From CANHEE01 sp049316985 (GTDB taxonomy: Bacteria; Bacteroidota; Bacteroidia; Chitinophagales; Saprospiraceae), in the NCBI GenBank assembly GCA_049316985.1, contig JBMOJB010000002.1, forward strand, positions 1 to 64,000: a stretch of DNA of 64,000 nucleotides. Reading direction: 5' to 3'. This document shows, one piece after another, positions 1-10,000 of this stretch (the stretch's first letter is position 1; each line of letters opens with the position of its first letter). The notes beneath the pieces are model-generated. The model was not told the origin of the DNA and ran no database searches. It was given only the letters and a program-made list of their open reading frames with translations. A program made the position numbers and the translations under genes.

Positions 1-48
1 TCTCAGGGGGGTCAGTATCACCGGAATGGGGGTCAGCATCGCCGGAAT
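1..48. mobile_element. Possible end of an IS21-like element (tandem terminal repeats) at the window edge
   Basis: Positions 7-27 and 28-48 are a 21-base tandem repeat with two mismatches, read on the minus strand as units of the type CTGACCCCCATTCCGGTGATA. They replace the expected continuation of the GH3 reading frame. Multiple short direct repeats at the ends are typical of IS21-family elements, so the GH3 gene may be interrupted here. Only the repeats are seen; no transposase lies in the window, so the assignment is an inference. Confidence 0.3.
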
Positions 49-1409
49 ATCCACCTGATTGCAACCCATATCGTATTCTACCCGCGTAGCTGCATCAACT
101 GCAGCCGTTATTCCTTCTACAAAATTTACAGCTTTTGTACTGACACCATGATAATTGCCTAGCAATGCATCGAGCGACGCTGCATTAGGACCGACCACCA
201 TGATGGACTGCAATCGTGATGGGTCTAATGGCAAAGTGCGATTGCTGTTCTTTAACAAGACCATGGATGCTCGGGCGATTTTTCTCGACAACTGTGCGTG
301 AAAATCATTCTCGATACTGTCTTTTCCATAATTTGCATAGGGACTTGAATCAATTTGATCAAAAATGCCAAGTTTTATTTGTGTTGCGAGGATGGGTTTC
401 AATGCTATATCGATATCTTCCTTGCTTAGTTTGTTCTGTTTGACGGCTTTCATCGCATCATCCTGGATGAGTTTACTACAATCCAGGTTAACACCGGCTT
501 TGATTGCTGCAGCTGCGGCATCGATACTGCTTTGGTAGACTTTGTGTCTTGACCATGCGTCTTCCAATGCCCAGCAGTCTGTAACCACATGACCTTTGAA
601 TTTCCATTCCTCTCGCAAAATCTTTTTGAGTAATGTATTACTAGTGCAACAAGGTTCGCCATTGACACGATTATAAGCACGCATCATTGCCTCGACACCT
701 GCATCTGAGAGTTTTTTAAAGGAATAGAGGTAGGTTTCGCGTAGATCCTTTTCATCTACTACTGCGTTGAATTCATGCCTGCTGTACTCGGGACCACTGT
801 GCACGGCAAAGTGTTTGGCGCAGGCGGCCGCCTTGAGGTGTCCGGGATTATCACCTTGAATGCCTTTGATGAATGCCACTCCCATTCTGCTGCTTAAGTA
901 GGGGTCTTCGCCGTAGGTTTCCTGTCCGCGACCCCATCGTGGGTCCCGAAAGATATTGATATTTGGTGACCAAAATGTCAGTCCCTGGTATTGATTTCTC
1001 TGATTTTTGGCAATCGCTAAGTTGTATTTCGCCCGGGCTTCAGTAGATATTATAGTTGCTACATCGAATAGCAGCTTATCATCAAAACTGGCGGCCATTG
1101 CGATCGCTTGTGGAAATACAGTCGCTCTTCCTGCACGGGCGACGCCATGCAGTCCCTCATTCCACCAATTGTAGGCAGGAATTTGCAGGCGATTGACAGC
1201 TGCACTGCGAAAGCCAAGCATTGAGATTTTCTCTTCCAAAGTTAGCTTTTGCAGGAGATCTTCGATTCTGGAACCAGTAGAAAGTGTATTGTTGTGAAAA
1301 TCGCTTTGTGAGCTGGCGTATCTGGCAAAGAAAAGTGATAATGCCAGGCTTAGCCAAATTGGAGTGCAGTAGCTTTTCTTTTTGAAAAGAGCGCTTTTTT
1401 TAAAATCAC
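1..1409 (-). CDS. Glycoside hydrolase family 3 beta-glycosidase, cut by left window edge; start codon unclear
   Basis: Translating the minus strand gives an unbroken frame with the hallmarks of GH3 beta-glucosidases/beta-xylosidases: WWNEGLHGVARAG, SPNINIFRDPRWGRGQETYG, CAKHFAVHSGPE and AYNRVNGEP. The catalytic nucleophile is expected to be the Asp of VVTDCWALEDAW (codon 577-579). It would release sugars from beta-linked oligosaccharides in the periplasm or outside the cell. A hydrophobic signal-peptide-like stretch (IWLSLALSLFFA) precedes the catalytic domain, but the frame has no ATG, GTG or TTG between the upstream stop at 1447-1449 and an ATG at 1221 inside the domain. A GTG at 1407-1409 would give a good signal peptide if the seven-base homopolymer at 1395-1401 were one base longer. 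The frame follows directly on the preceding gene, probably in the same operon as PBP1A. The C-terminal half is missing, and the last ~15 codons look unlike GH3. Confidence 0.85.
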
Positions 1410-1446
1410 GGGGCCCGCGCAGATGAGATTTTTCGTTTGATTTATT

Positions 1447-2343
1447 TTAGTTTAATTTGCCCTTCTTCTTTCCAAACACATTTTTCCCTTTTCGATTGTC
1501 AAGTATCGGAAAGGGTCTGTCAGGCGTATCTACCGGGGTGGTTTTGACGGCATCATTTACATAGTTCCACAATCCTTTTTCCAGCTTATAGCCTTCAAAA
1601 TCGCCGTCTGGCACAAGTGTGAGACCTAACAACTCATGCTTAACTGAAACCAGGTGGTCAAAAATGATTTGCTGAGAGCTTTCATCAAAATTGAGTCGTG
1701 CTTTTCCTTCTGCACCGTAAGTCATGATGAATCTTTTTCTGGTTTCTTTGTCTTTTTGAGTGAACACCGGAGCGCCAAAGGTGAATTTTCCTGCTTTGAA
1801 AGTAAGCACATCTACAAATTTGATCCTTTCATAGATGGGTCTTTGATTATATCCAAATAGGAGATACTGTTTGCCAAATTTGCCGTTAAAAGTTTTAAGA
1901 TTGTAGTACAAGCCTCCATACCAGTTGTCAGGACTGCAGGTTTCAAATTCGGGGTTTTCCATTTCTCCTGATTTATCACTGAGTTCAAAAACCTTTGGTA
2001 TTTTGTTTTTGGTTTGGATGATTCCCGAATAAACCGAATTTCCTTTTTTGTCAACTATTTGCCAGGTAAATATCCTGAAAGCGCTGTCTGCCGGTGCCTT
2101 TATCGAAACATTTTCCAATAGCTCAAATGGATAACCAAAGGCGTTTTTCTGCTTAAGTGCTTTGTTTAGCAATATTTTAAAAGAATCAGCTGCTATTTGT
2201 CTGTTTTCTGCAACACTATCTTTTACCATTGTAAAAGCAAGTGAAGCCAGGCGAGGTTCAATTTCAGAAATAGATTGTGCGCTGACTTTTGCGCAATAGA
2301 TCGTGAGTAAAGCGGCAAAAAATAATGTTGGGAGAAATTTCAT
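1447..2343 (-). CDS. Secreted protein of unknown function
   Basis: A 298-residue protein with a clear signal peptide (hydrophobic FFAALLTIYCA, cleavage likely near VSAQ at residue 23). The rest is soluble and rich in aromatic and charged residues, with no membrane segment and a very basic tail (GKNVFGKKKGKLN). A Cys-Ser-Pro-Asp-Asn-Trp segment lies near the middle. I recognise no domain. It sits between the TIGR02206 protein (23 bases upstream) and the GH3 glycosidase, whose frame starts directly after its stop, so the genes are probably cotranscribed with PBP1A. A periplasmic or outer-surface location follows from the signal peptide; any link to the cell wall rests on the neighbourhood alone. 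Confidence 0.75.
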   Translation of the reverse strand: MKFLPTLFFAALLTIYCAKVSAQSISEIEPRLASLAFTMVKDSVAENRQIAADSFKILLNKALKQKNAFGYPFELLENVSIKAPADSAFRIFTWQIVDKKGNSVYSGIIQTKNKIPKVFELSDKSGEMENPEFETCSPDNWYGGLYYNLKTFNGKFGKQYLLFGYNQRPIYERIKFVDVLTFKAGKFTFGAPVFTQKDKETRKRFIMTYGAEGKARLNFDESSQQIIFDHLVSVKHELLGLTLVPDGDFEGYKLEKGLWNYVNDAVKTTPVDTPDRPFPILDNRKGKNVFGKKKGKLN

Positions 2344-2366
2344 TTCAATAGTAACGATAATTTCTC

Positions 2367-3053
2367 CTATTTATTTTTCTTGAGTGAAAGGTATAGAAAG
2401 GGAGTCCAGAAAAGATAAAACAAAGCGATCATGACGGGTGCTAAAATAAATAGGTAGAGTGGATACTCAGGCAAACCAATATAATTCATGGGTTCAATTT
2501 TTTTGCTGACAAACATATAATTGCTGTCCAGCAAATAATTTATTAGCATCATAATAAGTCCCGTAACGATGGTCAGACCCACCGACATCCATAAGCCACG
2601 ATGGGTTGGATGCACTTTCTGGGTTTGAATATAATAGATAGGCGCTGCTGCAAGAAGTACATGCCATCCAAAAAAAGGAAAAATATACCAGTCGATGTTC
2701 GTAACAGTCGGTAGGCAAAAGGCCAGCAATGCTCCACTTATTCCCCAGAAGTATCCCAGTTCAAAAGCAATCTTGTTTTTCTTTAGGAGCGCATACACCA
2801 ATGTCCATGCCGAGATATCGCACAAATGAAAAGGCAGGTTGCTTTGAAGCGACCATTCATTTTGAATAACTTTGAATACACTCAGAAAAACATAAATAAA
2901 TGCCATTGTCCAAGCAAATATTCTTACATCACGAGCATATGTTTTTGGCGTGGCTACTTTCCTTGCATACCAATCGGTCAGAACGACAAGCAAGATTCCC
3001 GTAAGTACGACATAGCCGTGAAATTCAGAAAAGAGGACAAATGGTTTCATCAA
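2367..3053 (-). CDS. TIGR02206 (YwaF-like) integral membrane protein
   Basis: A 228-residue protein with about six to seven hydrophobic segments. It matches the TIGR02206/YwaF family pattern: the LPFHLCDISAW motif after the second helix, YFWGISGALLAFCLPT in the third to fourth helix, and SNYMFVSKKIEP near the C-terminal third. The biochemical role of the family is not established. The start lies 15 bases after the stop of the PBP1A gene, and the next gene follows after 23 bases, which points to one transcript. The length fits the family (about 220-240 residues). Confidence 0.85.
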   Translation of the reverse strand: MMKPFVLFSEFHGYVVLTGILLVVLTDWYARKVATPKTYARDVRIFAWTMAFIYVFLSVFKVIQNEWSLQSNLPFHLCDISAWTLVYALLKKNKIAFELGYFWGISGALLAFCLPTVTNIDWYIFPFFGWHVLLAAAPIYYIQTQKVHPTHRGLWMSVGLTIVTGLIMMLINYLLDSNYMFVSKKIEPMNYIGLPEYPLYLFILAPVMIALFYLFWTPFLYLSLKKNK

Positions 3054-3068
3054 ATTAATTATTTTGAA

Positions 3069-5750
3069 TTAAATCCAGATCCAGTTTTCCTTTCTTACTA
3101 ATCCCCAGACTTTTTGTTGCTCGTAAGCAAGCCCTGTTTCTCCGTCCGGCACTTTCCAGATGTCGTTTATTCCCTCCTTGATTGCTTCTTCGATTTTTTG
3201 CTCTTCCTCTTTTGCTTTTTCCTCTGCATCCGGATCTTTCACACTACCGGGTACCCAGTGTTTCACGCCAAGACTATCTACATAACTGCTATCGCTGATG
3301 AATCCGGGACAATTCAGCATTTCCTGTACCTCCGGTTTAGGTATGACAAATGTTTCATTTGCCAGTTTCCTCAACTTAGGATCAGAAAATACTTTTTCAA
3401 GGAATTTTCCGCAAATCGGTAAAGCTACAGAAGCTCCTTGTCCGTATTCTAAAGACCGGAAATGCACCTTAGGCATATCGGCGCCACCCCAAGCACCGCA
3501 AACAAGCGTAGGCGTGTAGCACATAAACCAGGCATCAGCATGATCCTGGGTGGTTCCTGTTTTTCCGGCAATATTATTGTCGATTGAAATATAGGAGTGC
3601 ATTCCACCACCGGTTCCTTCTTCTACTACTGATTTCATCAAATCGATCATCAGGTCAGACTGGTCTTCGGTCAACACGCGCTCCATGTTTTGAGCTTGAT
3701 TTTCAAATATAGACGTACCATCGCTAAGTGTGATTCTGTCAATTAAATAGGGATTAGGCCGCAGTCCTCTGTTTGCAAATGTGCCATACACTTTCATCAT
3801 GTCAAACAAATTGACATCTACTGTTCCGAGTGCAATAGAAGGCACGTCTTTGATCACGCTGGTGATGCCCATTTTTTTTGCCAATTCGATGGTTTCCTCG
3901 ATTCCGGTTTTTTGCTTTTCTATTAGCAGTCCTCCTGTTGTAGGCTCGTAGGTATCCGGTTTTATTTCCGGAGTTTTTTGAAGAATCAATTGAACAGATA
4001 CGACATTAAGCGACTTTTTTAAAGCCGTTCTCATGGTATAAGAGCCACCGTAATCTTCGTCGGCATTGCCAGGCTCCCATTCTTCTCCCCTGAAGAAATA
4101 AGATTTTTTATTATTGCTAAAAAAAGTGCAGGGTGAAATGCCGCGTTGAATAGCTGACGCATAGACAATAGGCTTAAAAGTGGATCCTACTTGTCGTTTC
4201 GCTTTAATATGATCGTATTTGAAATATCGATGGTCGATTCCACCGACCCAGGCTTTGACTGCACCTGTCTTAGGGTCCATCGCTACAAATCCGGCATTGA
4301 TTACCTGAAGATAGTATTTCAGGGAATCCCAGGGTGTCATCTTTACTTTCTTTTCGCGATTGGGTGCTTCCCAGTCGAAAACCGTCATCGAATCAGCCTG
4401 TGCGGTCTGGAATATTTTTTTTATCTCTTGATCGGTTTTTCCTTTGTCGTGGTAAAAGCTATAGCGTTTGGTGTTTTTCATCACTACTTCCACCAAAGTA
4501 TCATTTTCCCATGGAATTGATTTCTTATTCGCATATCGCCAGTCTCCCTTAAAGTTCTTCTGCACTTTTGGCATCTGAAACCTTACCGCATCTTCGGCAT
4601 ATTGCTGCATTCTCGAATTTATTGTTGTATAAATTCTAAGGCCATCTCTGTAGATATTGTAAGGTTGCCCGTTATCTTTCTTTTTGTATTCCGGTTTTTT
4701 TAACAATTCTGGCAATTCCGTGCGAAGGTATTCACGAAGATAGGCTGCGATTCCGTCACTGTAACTTTCTTCCTGGTACTCTAGCTTTGTATCTATAGGG
4801 CTCAACTTATTGTACTCTTTTTCAGTAATGAAGCCTTGTTTTTCCATTAGCTTCATCACGGTATTTCTTCGCTCTTTAGATTTGGGCATGTTTCTCCGCG
4901 GATCGTACTGCGTAGTTGCTTTTAGCATGCCAATCAAAGTAGCGGCCTCATCAATAGTTAAGTTATCAGCAGTTTTATTAAAAAATCGCTTTGCGCCCAT
5001 CGTAATCCCATACACATTGTTGCTGAAGGGAACCGTATTGAGGTATAAGTTGACGATCTCTTTTTTTGAATAACAGCGCTCTAATTTTAGCGCAATAAAT
5101 GCTTCCTGGATTTTGTTGATCAGGGTGGAGAGAAGCCAGTAGTTTTTGCGTGGATACAGATTTTTGGCTAGTTGTTGCGTGATCGTACTTCCTCCCCCGG
5201 ATGATTCATCTTGCAACAATAATGTCTTGGCTATCACGCGGACATAGGCTCGGTAATCAATGCCTCCGTGCTCATAAAATCGAGTATCTTCTGTAGCGAT
5301 TAAAGCATTGACTACATTGTCTGAAATACTGTCCAGCTTAGTGGTTGTGCGATTGATGATATAATACCTGCCCAAAAGCACACTATCTTGTGAGTAAACC
5401 TCTGCAGCATTCTGAGTTTGCACATTTCGAAGTTCTTTGTTGGAAGGCATTCTGCCAAACAATCCAATTCTGGTAAATACAATCAAGCAGAACAAAAAAA
5501 TCATCAGGGACTTAAAAGCCAGCAAACCAAATGTGGCCACACGACCAAATATGGGGTATCTGGCACAAACTGTTGACCACCAACTGCGTATAGGGTCAAA
5601 ATACGGAGAAATAAAATCAACAATTGGCTTTGTGAATTTACGAATAGGAGCAGTCCATTCCTGAATTCGCATGCCAATTGGTTGCCAGTAATGAAGCACG
5701 ATTTCCCAGTAAGATTTAAGTGCCAAATATAATTTAAGAATATAACTCAC
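3069..5750 (-). CDS. mrcA: Penicillin-binding protein 1A (bifunctional transglycosylase/transpeptidase)
   Basis: This 893-residue protein polymerises and cross-links peptidoglycan at the outer face of the inner membrane. A cytoplasmic N-terminus of about 75 residues precedes one membrane helix (FGLLAFKSLMIFLFCLIVF). The GT51 transglycosylase domain follows, with catalytic Glu154 in IATEDTRFYEHGG and the GGGSTITQQLAKNL motif. The transpeptidase domain has all three penicillin-binding motifs: GSTFK (about residue 522, acyl-enzyme serine), SLN (about 580) and KTG (about 728). The C-terminus is Glu/Lys-rich. Length and order are normal for class A PBPs of Bacteroidota. It is the first gene of a probable four-gene operon, with a promoter box at 5793-5800. 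The symbol is used in the broad sense (also called ponA). Confidence 0.95.
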   Translation of the reverse strand: MSYILKLYLALKSYWEIVLHYWQPIGMRIQEWTAPIRKFTKPIVDFISPYFDPIRSWWSTVCARYPIFGRVATFGLLAFKSLMIFLFCLIVFTRIGLFGRMPSNKELRNVQTQNAAEVYSQDSVLLGRYYIINRTTTKLDSISDNVVNALIATEDTRFYEHGGIDYRAYVRVIAKTLLLQDESSGGGSTITQQLAKNLYPRKNYWLLSTLINKIQEAFIALKLERCYSKKEIVNLYLNTVPFSNNVYGITMGAKRFFNKTADNLTIDEAATLIGMLKATTQYDPRRNMPKSKERRNTVMKLMEKQGFITEKEYNKLSPIDTKLEYQEESYSDGIAAYLREYLRTELPELLKKPEYKKKDNGQPYNIYRDGLRIYTTINSRMQQYAEDAVRFQMPKVQKNFKGDWRYANKKSIPWENDTLVEVVMKNTKRYSFYHDKGKTDQEIKKIFQTAQADSMTVFDWEAPNREKKVKMTPWDSLKYYLQVINAGFVAMDPKTGAVKAWVGGIDHRYFKYDHIKAKRQVGSTFKPIVYASAIQRGISPCTFFSNNKKSYFFRGEEWEPGNADEDYGGSYTMRTALKKSLNVVSVQLILQKTPEIKPDTYEPTTGGLLIEKQKTGIEETIELAKKMGITSVIKDVPSIALGTVDVNLFDMMKVYGTFANRGLRPNPYLIDRITLSDGTSIFENQAQNMERVLTEDQSDLMIDLMKSVVEEGTGGGMHSYISIDNNIAGKTGTTQDHADAWFMCYTPTLVCGAWGGADMPKVHFRSLEYGQGASVALPICGKFLEKVFSDPKLRKLANETFVIPKPEVQEMLNCPGFISDSSYVDSLGVKHWVPGSVKDPDAEEKAKEEEQKIEEAIKEGINDIWKVPDGETGLAYEQQKVWGLVRKENWIWI

Positions 5751-5792
5751 TTCTAATTGTTTTAATTTCTAATGTTTTCAATTTGCAGCGCG

Positions 5793-5800
5793 CAAAATTA
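5793..5800 (-). promoter_or_regulatory. Bacteroidota -7 promoter box for the PBP1A operon
   Basis: The minus strand reads TAATTTTG, a match to TAnnTTTG. Transcription would start near 5786, giving a leader of about 35 bases before the ATG at 5750. Confidence 0.5.
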
Positions 5801-5881
5801 AGAAAATTCGGCCATATTTTATATGTTGAAAAAAACGCATGATCTCTTTCAATATTGCTTTTAATCCAGTATTATATTCAT

Positions 5882-5900
5882 GTAAGATTATAAATCTTGC
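5882..5900 (-). terminator. Weak hairpin downstream of the acyltransferase gene
   Basis: GTAAGATT/AATCTTGC forms an 8-base stem (one G-U) with a three-base loop just after the acyltransferase stop. The downstream tract on the minus strand is AT-rich but not a clean U-run, so termination is possible rather than clear. Confidence 0.3.
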
Positions 5901-5904
5901 GGTA

Positions 5905-6930
5905 CTATTTTGTTGTTGCGGAGAATCGAGACAGAATCTTCTTTGCAACAGTCTGTGACGGAGCTTCGATAAGTCGATAAAATATTTCAGCTACAGCTAT
6001 GCTAAGTAAAACTGCTACAACGAGCCCGATGGAAAGAAGAACTGCATCATCAGTATAACTTTTTACAATGCCCATCAAAGACCAGCCTACAGGAAGGTGG
6101 ATTAAGTACAGGGAATAGGAAATATTTCCCAGCCATTTCCAGAAAGGATGATTGATATTTACGTATTGTATACAAAATCCAGAAAACAGAACAGCAGCTG
6201 GACGTAGTATTTCTTCGAATCGCTGATCGTATAAGACATAACAATCGATCGCCAGCAGCAACCAGTATTCCCAGTCCTTGAGCATCCCTTTTGATCGTTG
6301 ATAGATCAAGATGCCGGGAATGAAAATTACCATGTAGTAGGGTAGGTAATTGTTGTATTTGAGATCATCGAGAAAGAAATTAATAAAAATAAACACTGAA
6401 ATTGTCAGAATTCTTACCCATTTCTTCTCATTAAGAAACAGATGATACAGTAATCCGAAAAGGATATAGAATTGAAACTGGATCATCAAAGTCCAGAAAA
6501 GCACCAGCAACCAGGGTCTGCCGACAAAAGGTGGCAAATAAAAAAAATGCCAGAAGAAATCCTGCCATTCCACCCAGAAAGGTCTTCCTAAATTGGGCAT
6601 TAAAGAGCCAATATACTCCTGGAATATACAGATCAATACTGCAGCGATATATGCGGGATGTAACCTCAGAAAACGGTCCAGCATGTATTGCCCGAATGCA
6701 TTAATGCTAAGCAAATAATTTTTCCGAGCAAGAGATAATGGCACCAAAAAGCCGGTTATCACAAAAAAGACTTCTACTCCAAGGTGACCTTCTTTGAAAA
6801 TGTCGTAAATGGGATTGCCCTGGTGCAGGTAGCCGTTTGCCAGGTGAAAAATACAGACAGAAACAGCAGCAAGGCCGCGTAGGAAATCGATAGAACCAAA
6901 ATGTGTAGAACTTGTGGATTGTGCTGACAT
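5905..6930 (-). CDS. Acyltransferase 3 family membrane protein (OafA/YrhL-like)
   Basis: A 341-residue multi-spanning membrane protein of the acyltransferase-3 family, which transfers acetyl or other acyl groups to cell-surface sugars. The N-terminus carries the family signature IDFLRGLAAVSVCIFHL, with the Arg-x10-His spacing of the proposed active site, followed by GHLGVEVFFVITGFLVPLSL and FLRLHPAYI. About ten hydrophobic segments follow, ending with SYSLYLIHLPVGW and a basic tail. Family length (330-380) is normal. It stands alone between a strong terminator upstream (6942-6980) and the PBP1A operon. The acceptor cannot be deduced; no lipopolysaccharide or capsule cluster surrounds it. Confidence 0.9.
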   Translation of the reverse strand: MSAQSTSSTHFGSIDFLRGLAAVSVCIFHLANGYLHQGNPIYDIFKEGHLGVEVFFVITGFLVPLSLARKNYLLSINAFGQYMLDRFLRLHPAYIAAVLICIFQEYIGSLMPNLGRPFWVEWQDFFWHFFYLPPFVGRPWLLVLFWTLMIQFQFYILFGLLYHLFLNEKKWVRILTISVFIFINFFLDDLKYNNYLPYYMVIFIPGILIYQRSKGMLKDWEYWLLLAIDCYVLYDQRFEEILRPAAVLFSGFCIQYVNINHPFWKWLGNISYSLYLIHLPVGWSLMGIVKSYTDDAVLLSIGLVVAVLLSIAVAEIFYRLIEAPSQTVAKKILSRFSATTK

Positions 6931-6941
6931 AATTACTTCGT

Positions 6942-6980
6942 TAAAAAAAACATCCTGTACCCACGAAAGGTACAGGATGT
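6942..6980 (-). terminator. Rho-independent terminator after the 1233-residue T9SS protein
   Basis: The arms 6950-6960 and 6970-6980 pair perfectly over 11 bases (ACATCCTGTAC/GTACAGGATGT) around a 9-base loop. On the minus strand the stem runs into eight U residues. Confidence 0.9.
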
Positions 6981-7011
6981 TGTCTTTATTTCCAAAAAAT
7001 GATTATTATTT

Positions 7012-10000
7012 TTAACGAATCAAGGTAATATCTCCTTTCTGGCCGGGAAGCGCAACGTTATCAATTGTGTATTCGAGATAATAAGCATATACATCGGAAG
7101 CCAACTCTTCGCCGTCATTTTTGAATCTACCGTTCCACCAGTTTTTCTGTTCTTTATACGAAAAGACCAGATTTCCCCACCTGTCAAAAATTACGAGATT
7201 GGTAACTTTCACGCCATCGGGAATAAAAGTAGGCTGGAACAGACCATTGCCCTCCTGGGCATTAGGAGAGAAAATACTTGGGAATTTCACCTGACTGACG
7301 CGGATGAAGATCATCGCAGTGGCTGAACAGCCATTAGCGTCGGTTGCCGTTACTGAGTATTTGGTATCAAGCGTCGGTGAGAAATCAAAAACGTTGTTTC
7401 CCTGTTCCTTTACACCAAGCGTTGGTGACCAAACAAAAAACAATCCAGTCGGCGGTGTCGTTTTTACGGTTATAGTTTTGGTTTGGCCGCTAACGATCGA
7501 ATCTTTTGCGGGCAAATCTATTTTTATTGGACTAGGATCAGGACTAATGACAACATCTTCTTTTTTGTTGGTGCATCCATTAATATCCTTAACAGTTACG
7601 GTATATGTTCCCGGAGCCAGATTGGTTGCTGTAATGCCTTTTTGCCCATTGCTCCATTCATAACTATAACCGGCACCGGTAGGAGATGTCACCGTAGCGG
7701 TGCCATTTTTTGCTTTGTCACACGAGCTGTTAGTAGTGGTGGTGCTAATGGTAAAAGTAGCAGGATTCGACTTGATAATAACTCTGGTAGTATCCGAGCA
7801 GCCATCATTATCACTGATAGTAACAATATAAATACCTTCGCAAAGTCCGGTAATCTCCTGTGTGGTCTTGGCATTGCTCCAGATATACGACAATGGATTT
7901 GCAGGATTGGTTACTTCGACTTTTGCGGTCGCATCGCATTTGCCTGGGCAACTTTCGATAGTAGTAGTGGTAGTGACTTTTATATCCTTATCCGTACTGA
8001 CAATAATTGTATAGATTCTAGTAGGGCAGCCTAATATCGGAGTGAAAACCGTGTCTTTATAGGTGCCGGGAATCGTGTATTTTTTGCCATTGAATTCAAA
8101 CAGACCATTTTTGCACAGGTACCCATTTACAAAAGGTGGATAATCAATTACTATTACTTTAATCGTTAATTTTATTATGGCACTATCACAACCTTCCGGA
8201 TATTTTAGAAAAACATCAAAGACTCCCGGTACATCATAATATACACCATTGTAGGTAATGCCTTTCCCCTGACATATTTCTTTGGTTTCTGTGCCGGATT
8301 GAAGTTTGGGCCGTACGGTCAGATCGAGTGTAACGATCGAATCACAGCGGCCAGGTGAACTATAGATTATTGTATCTTTAGTACTTTTGTCTAATACTTT
8401 TGTACCAAACGTGTAGGTTTCGTTAAAGCATATAACTTTAACAATATGATTTTCAATTTTGTCTTTCACGCTCAAAGTCAATGTTACACTGCTGTCACAT
8501 TGCATGCCGGATGCTAAAGTGCGATACGTGTGCTTGTAGGTGCCCGGTTTAGTTAAAGTAGAGTCGCCAAATTTATAAGCCTGCCCAAAGCAAATGGTTC
8601 TCGAGCTTTTCATTGCAGAATAGTCAGGCAAGACAGTTAAATTGAGTCGTAATAAGCTGTCGCAACCATTTGCAGCGGTATATCTTTCCAGTACGTCAAG
8701 CCCTGAATTGAAAAATTTTTTCCCCTTACAATAGAAAGTGTCACCGTAGCAGATGATTTTATATTCAATATTTCCAATTGGTGGGCCTATATAGAGCTTG
8801 AAATTTACAATACTGTCACATCCTTTTGAAGACTGCAAGGTCTCTGAATAGGTGCCCGATACCCCGTATTCTTTCCCTCCAATCTTAAACTTTTCATTAT
8901 AGCAAAGTCTGGGCGAGATGTTTGAAATTAATCTTGGCAAGACCGTCAGATCTACCACAACGGTACTATCACAGCCATTAATATTTTTGAAAATCTTAGT
9001 GTAGATGCCCGTCTGATAGAAGGTTTCATTTCCTAGTTTGTATCCATCTTCGGCACAAATATTGGTAATCTTGAAGGAATTTGTAATTTTTGGCCTCACA
9101 GTGAGGTTTAAAATGACGGTACTGTCACAATTGGTTACAGGATTGACAAAGGTGGAGGTGTAGGTGCCCGATGAACAATAATCTTTATTGTTAAATTTAT
9201 AACATTCTCCGAAACATACGGTTTGATTGACATACGTTTTCGTTTCTATTTTCCATAAAAATGCGCAGTAACTCTCGTAGTTTTTGCCGATACAATCCAG
9301 ATCGGATCCGTCCGCAACTACCTGACGACAGAATTTGTATGATTTCCCGGCAGTTAATTTATAAATAGGTGTGAAGCCATTGACATCTTTACAAACCGGC
9401 GTCAGCGTAATAGAGCAATTACCTGCTTCGTAAACAATGTTTTTGCTCTGTGCAGCTATTAATTCGCAGTTCCCATCTTTGTTGAGCACGTTGTCAAAAG
9501 CCATAAACTCATCGCCTGGAACTGCTGTATAAGTTGCACAAAATTCAGCCTTGTTGGATCCTCCCAATATTGGGATTTTACTCGGAACGAGATCTATGCA
9601 ACCACTCACATTTGGATCTCCTTTAGCTTTTGAAAGCGCAAAGTTGCCGGAGACGCTGTTTGGAAATGGGATTACGCCTGAGCATCCAATGGAAGTCGAA
9701 CAATCACAAGGTGTCTTGATATTTGGGCAAGCAGGTGCATTCGGTTTTTTATAAACCACGATAGAATGTCTACCCGTCGCATTGAAATAGGGAGGAGAGA
9801 ATCCATCGACAATAACGAAGTACGTTCTGCCAACAGTTAATCCATCTGCACCCAATGTAATATCGTCATACCTGTTTTTTGTTCCTCCACAAGGTGTAAT
9901 TTCTCTTAAATTGTTGCAATTCCCATCGACACTTTCAAGTATTGCAGCTTGAATTTCATAGCTGCCGGCAGTGAGGTTTTTTAGGTTAATATCGATTGAG

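Noticed and set aside
450..680. 76-codon minus-strand frame
   Set aside because: It is an out-of-frame reading within the GH3 gene, whose true frame carries the catalytic motifs.
7304..8034. Open plus-strand frames of 119 and 183 codons opposite the T9SS repeat protein
   Set aside because: They are antisense to well-conserved SprB-like repeats and the sorting domain, show no domain, signal or promoter, and owe their openness to the codon pattern of the repeats.
7985..9225. Regular spacing suggesting a CRISPR-like array
   Set aside because: The similarity is at protein level (diverged ~50-residue repeats); the DNA units are not identical and there are no unique spacers or cas genes.
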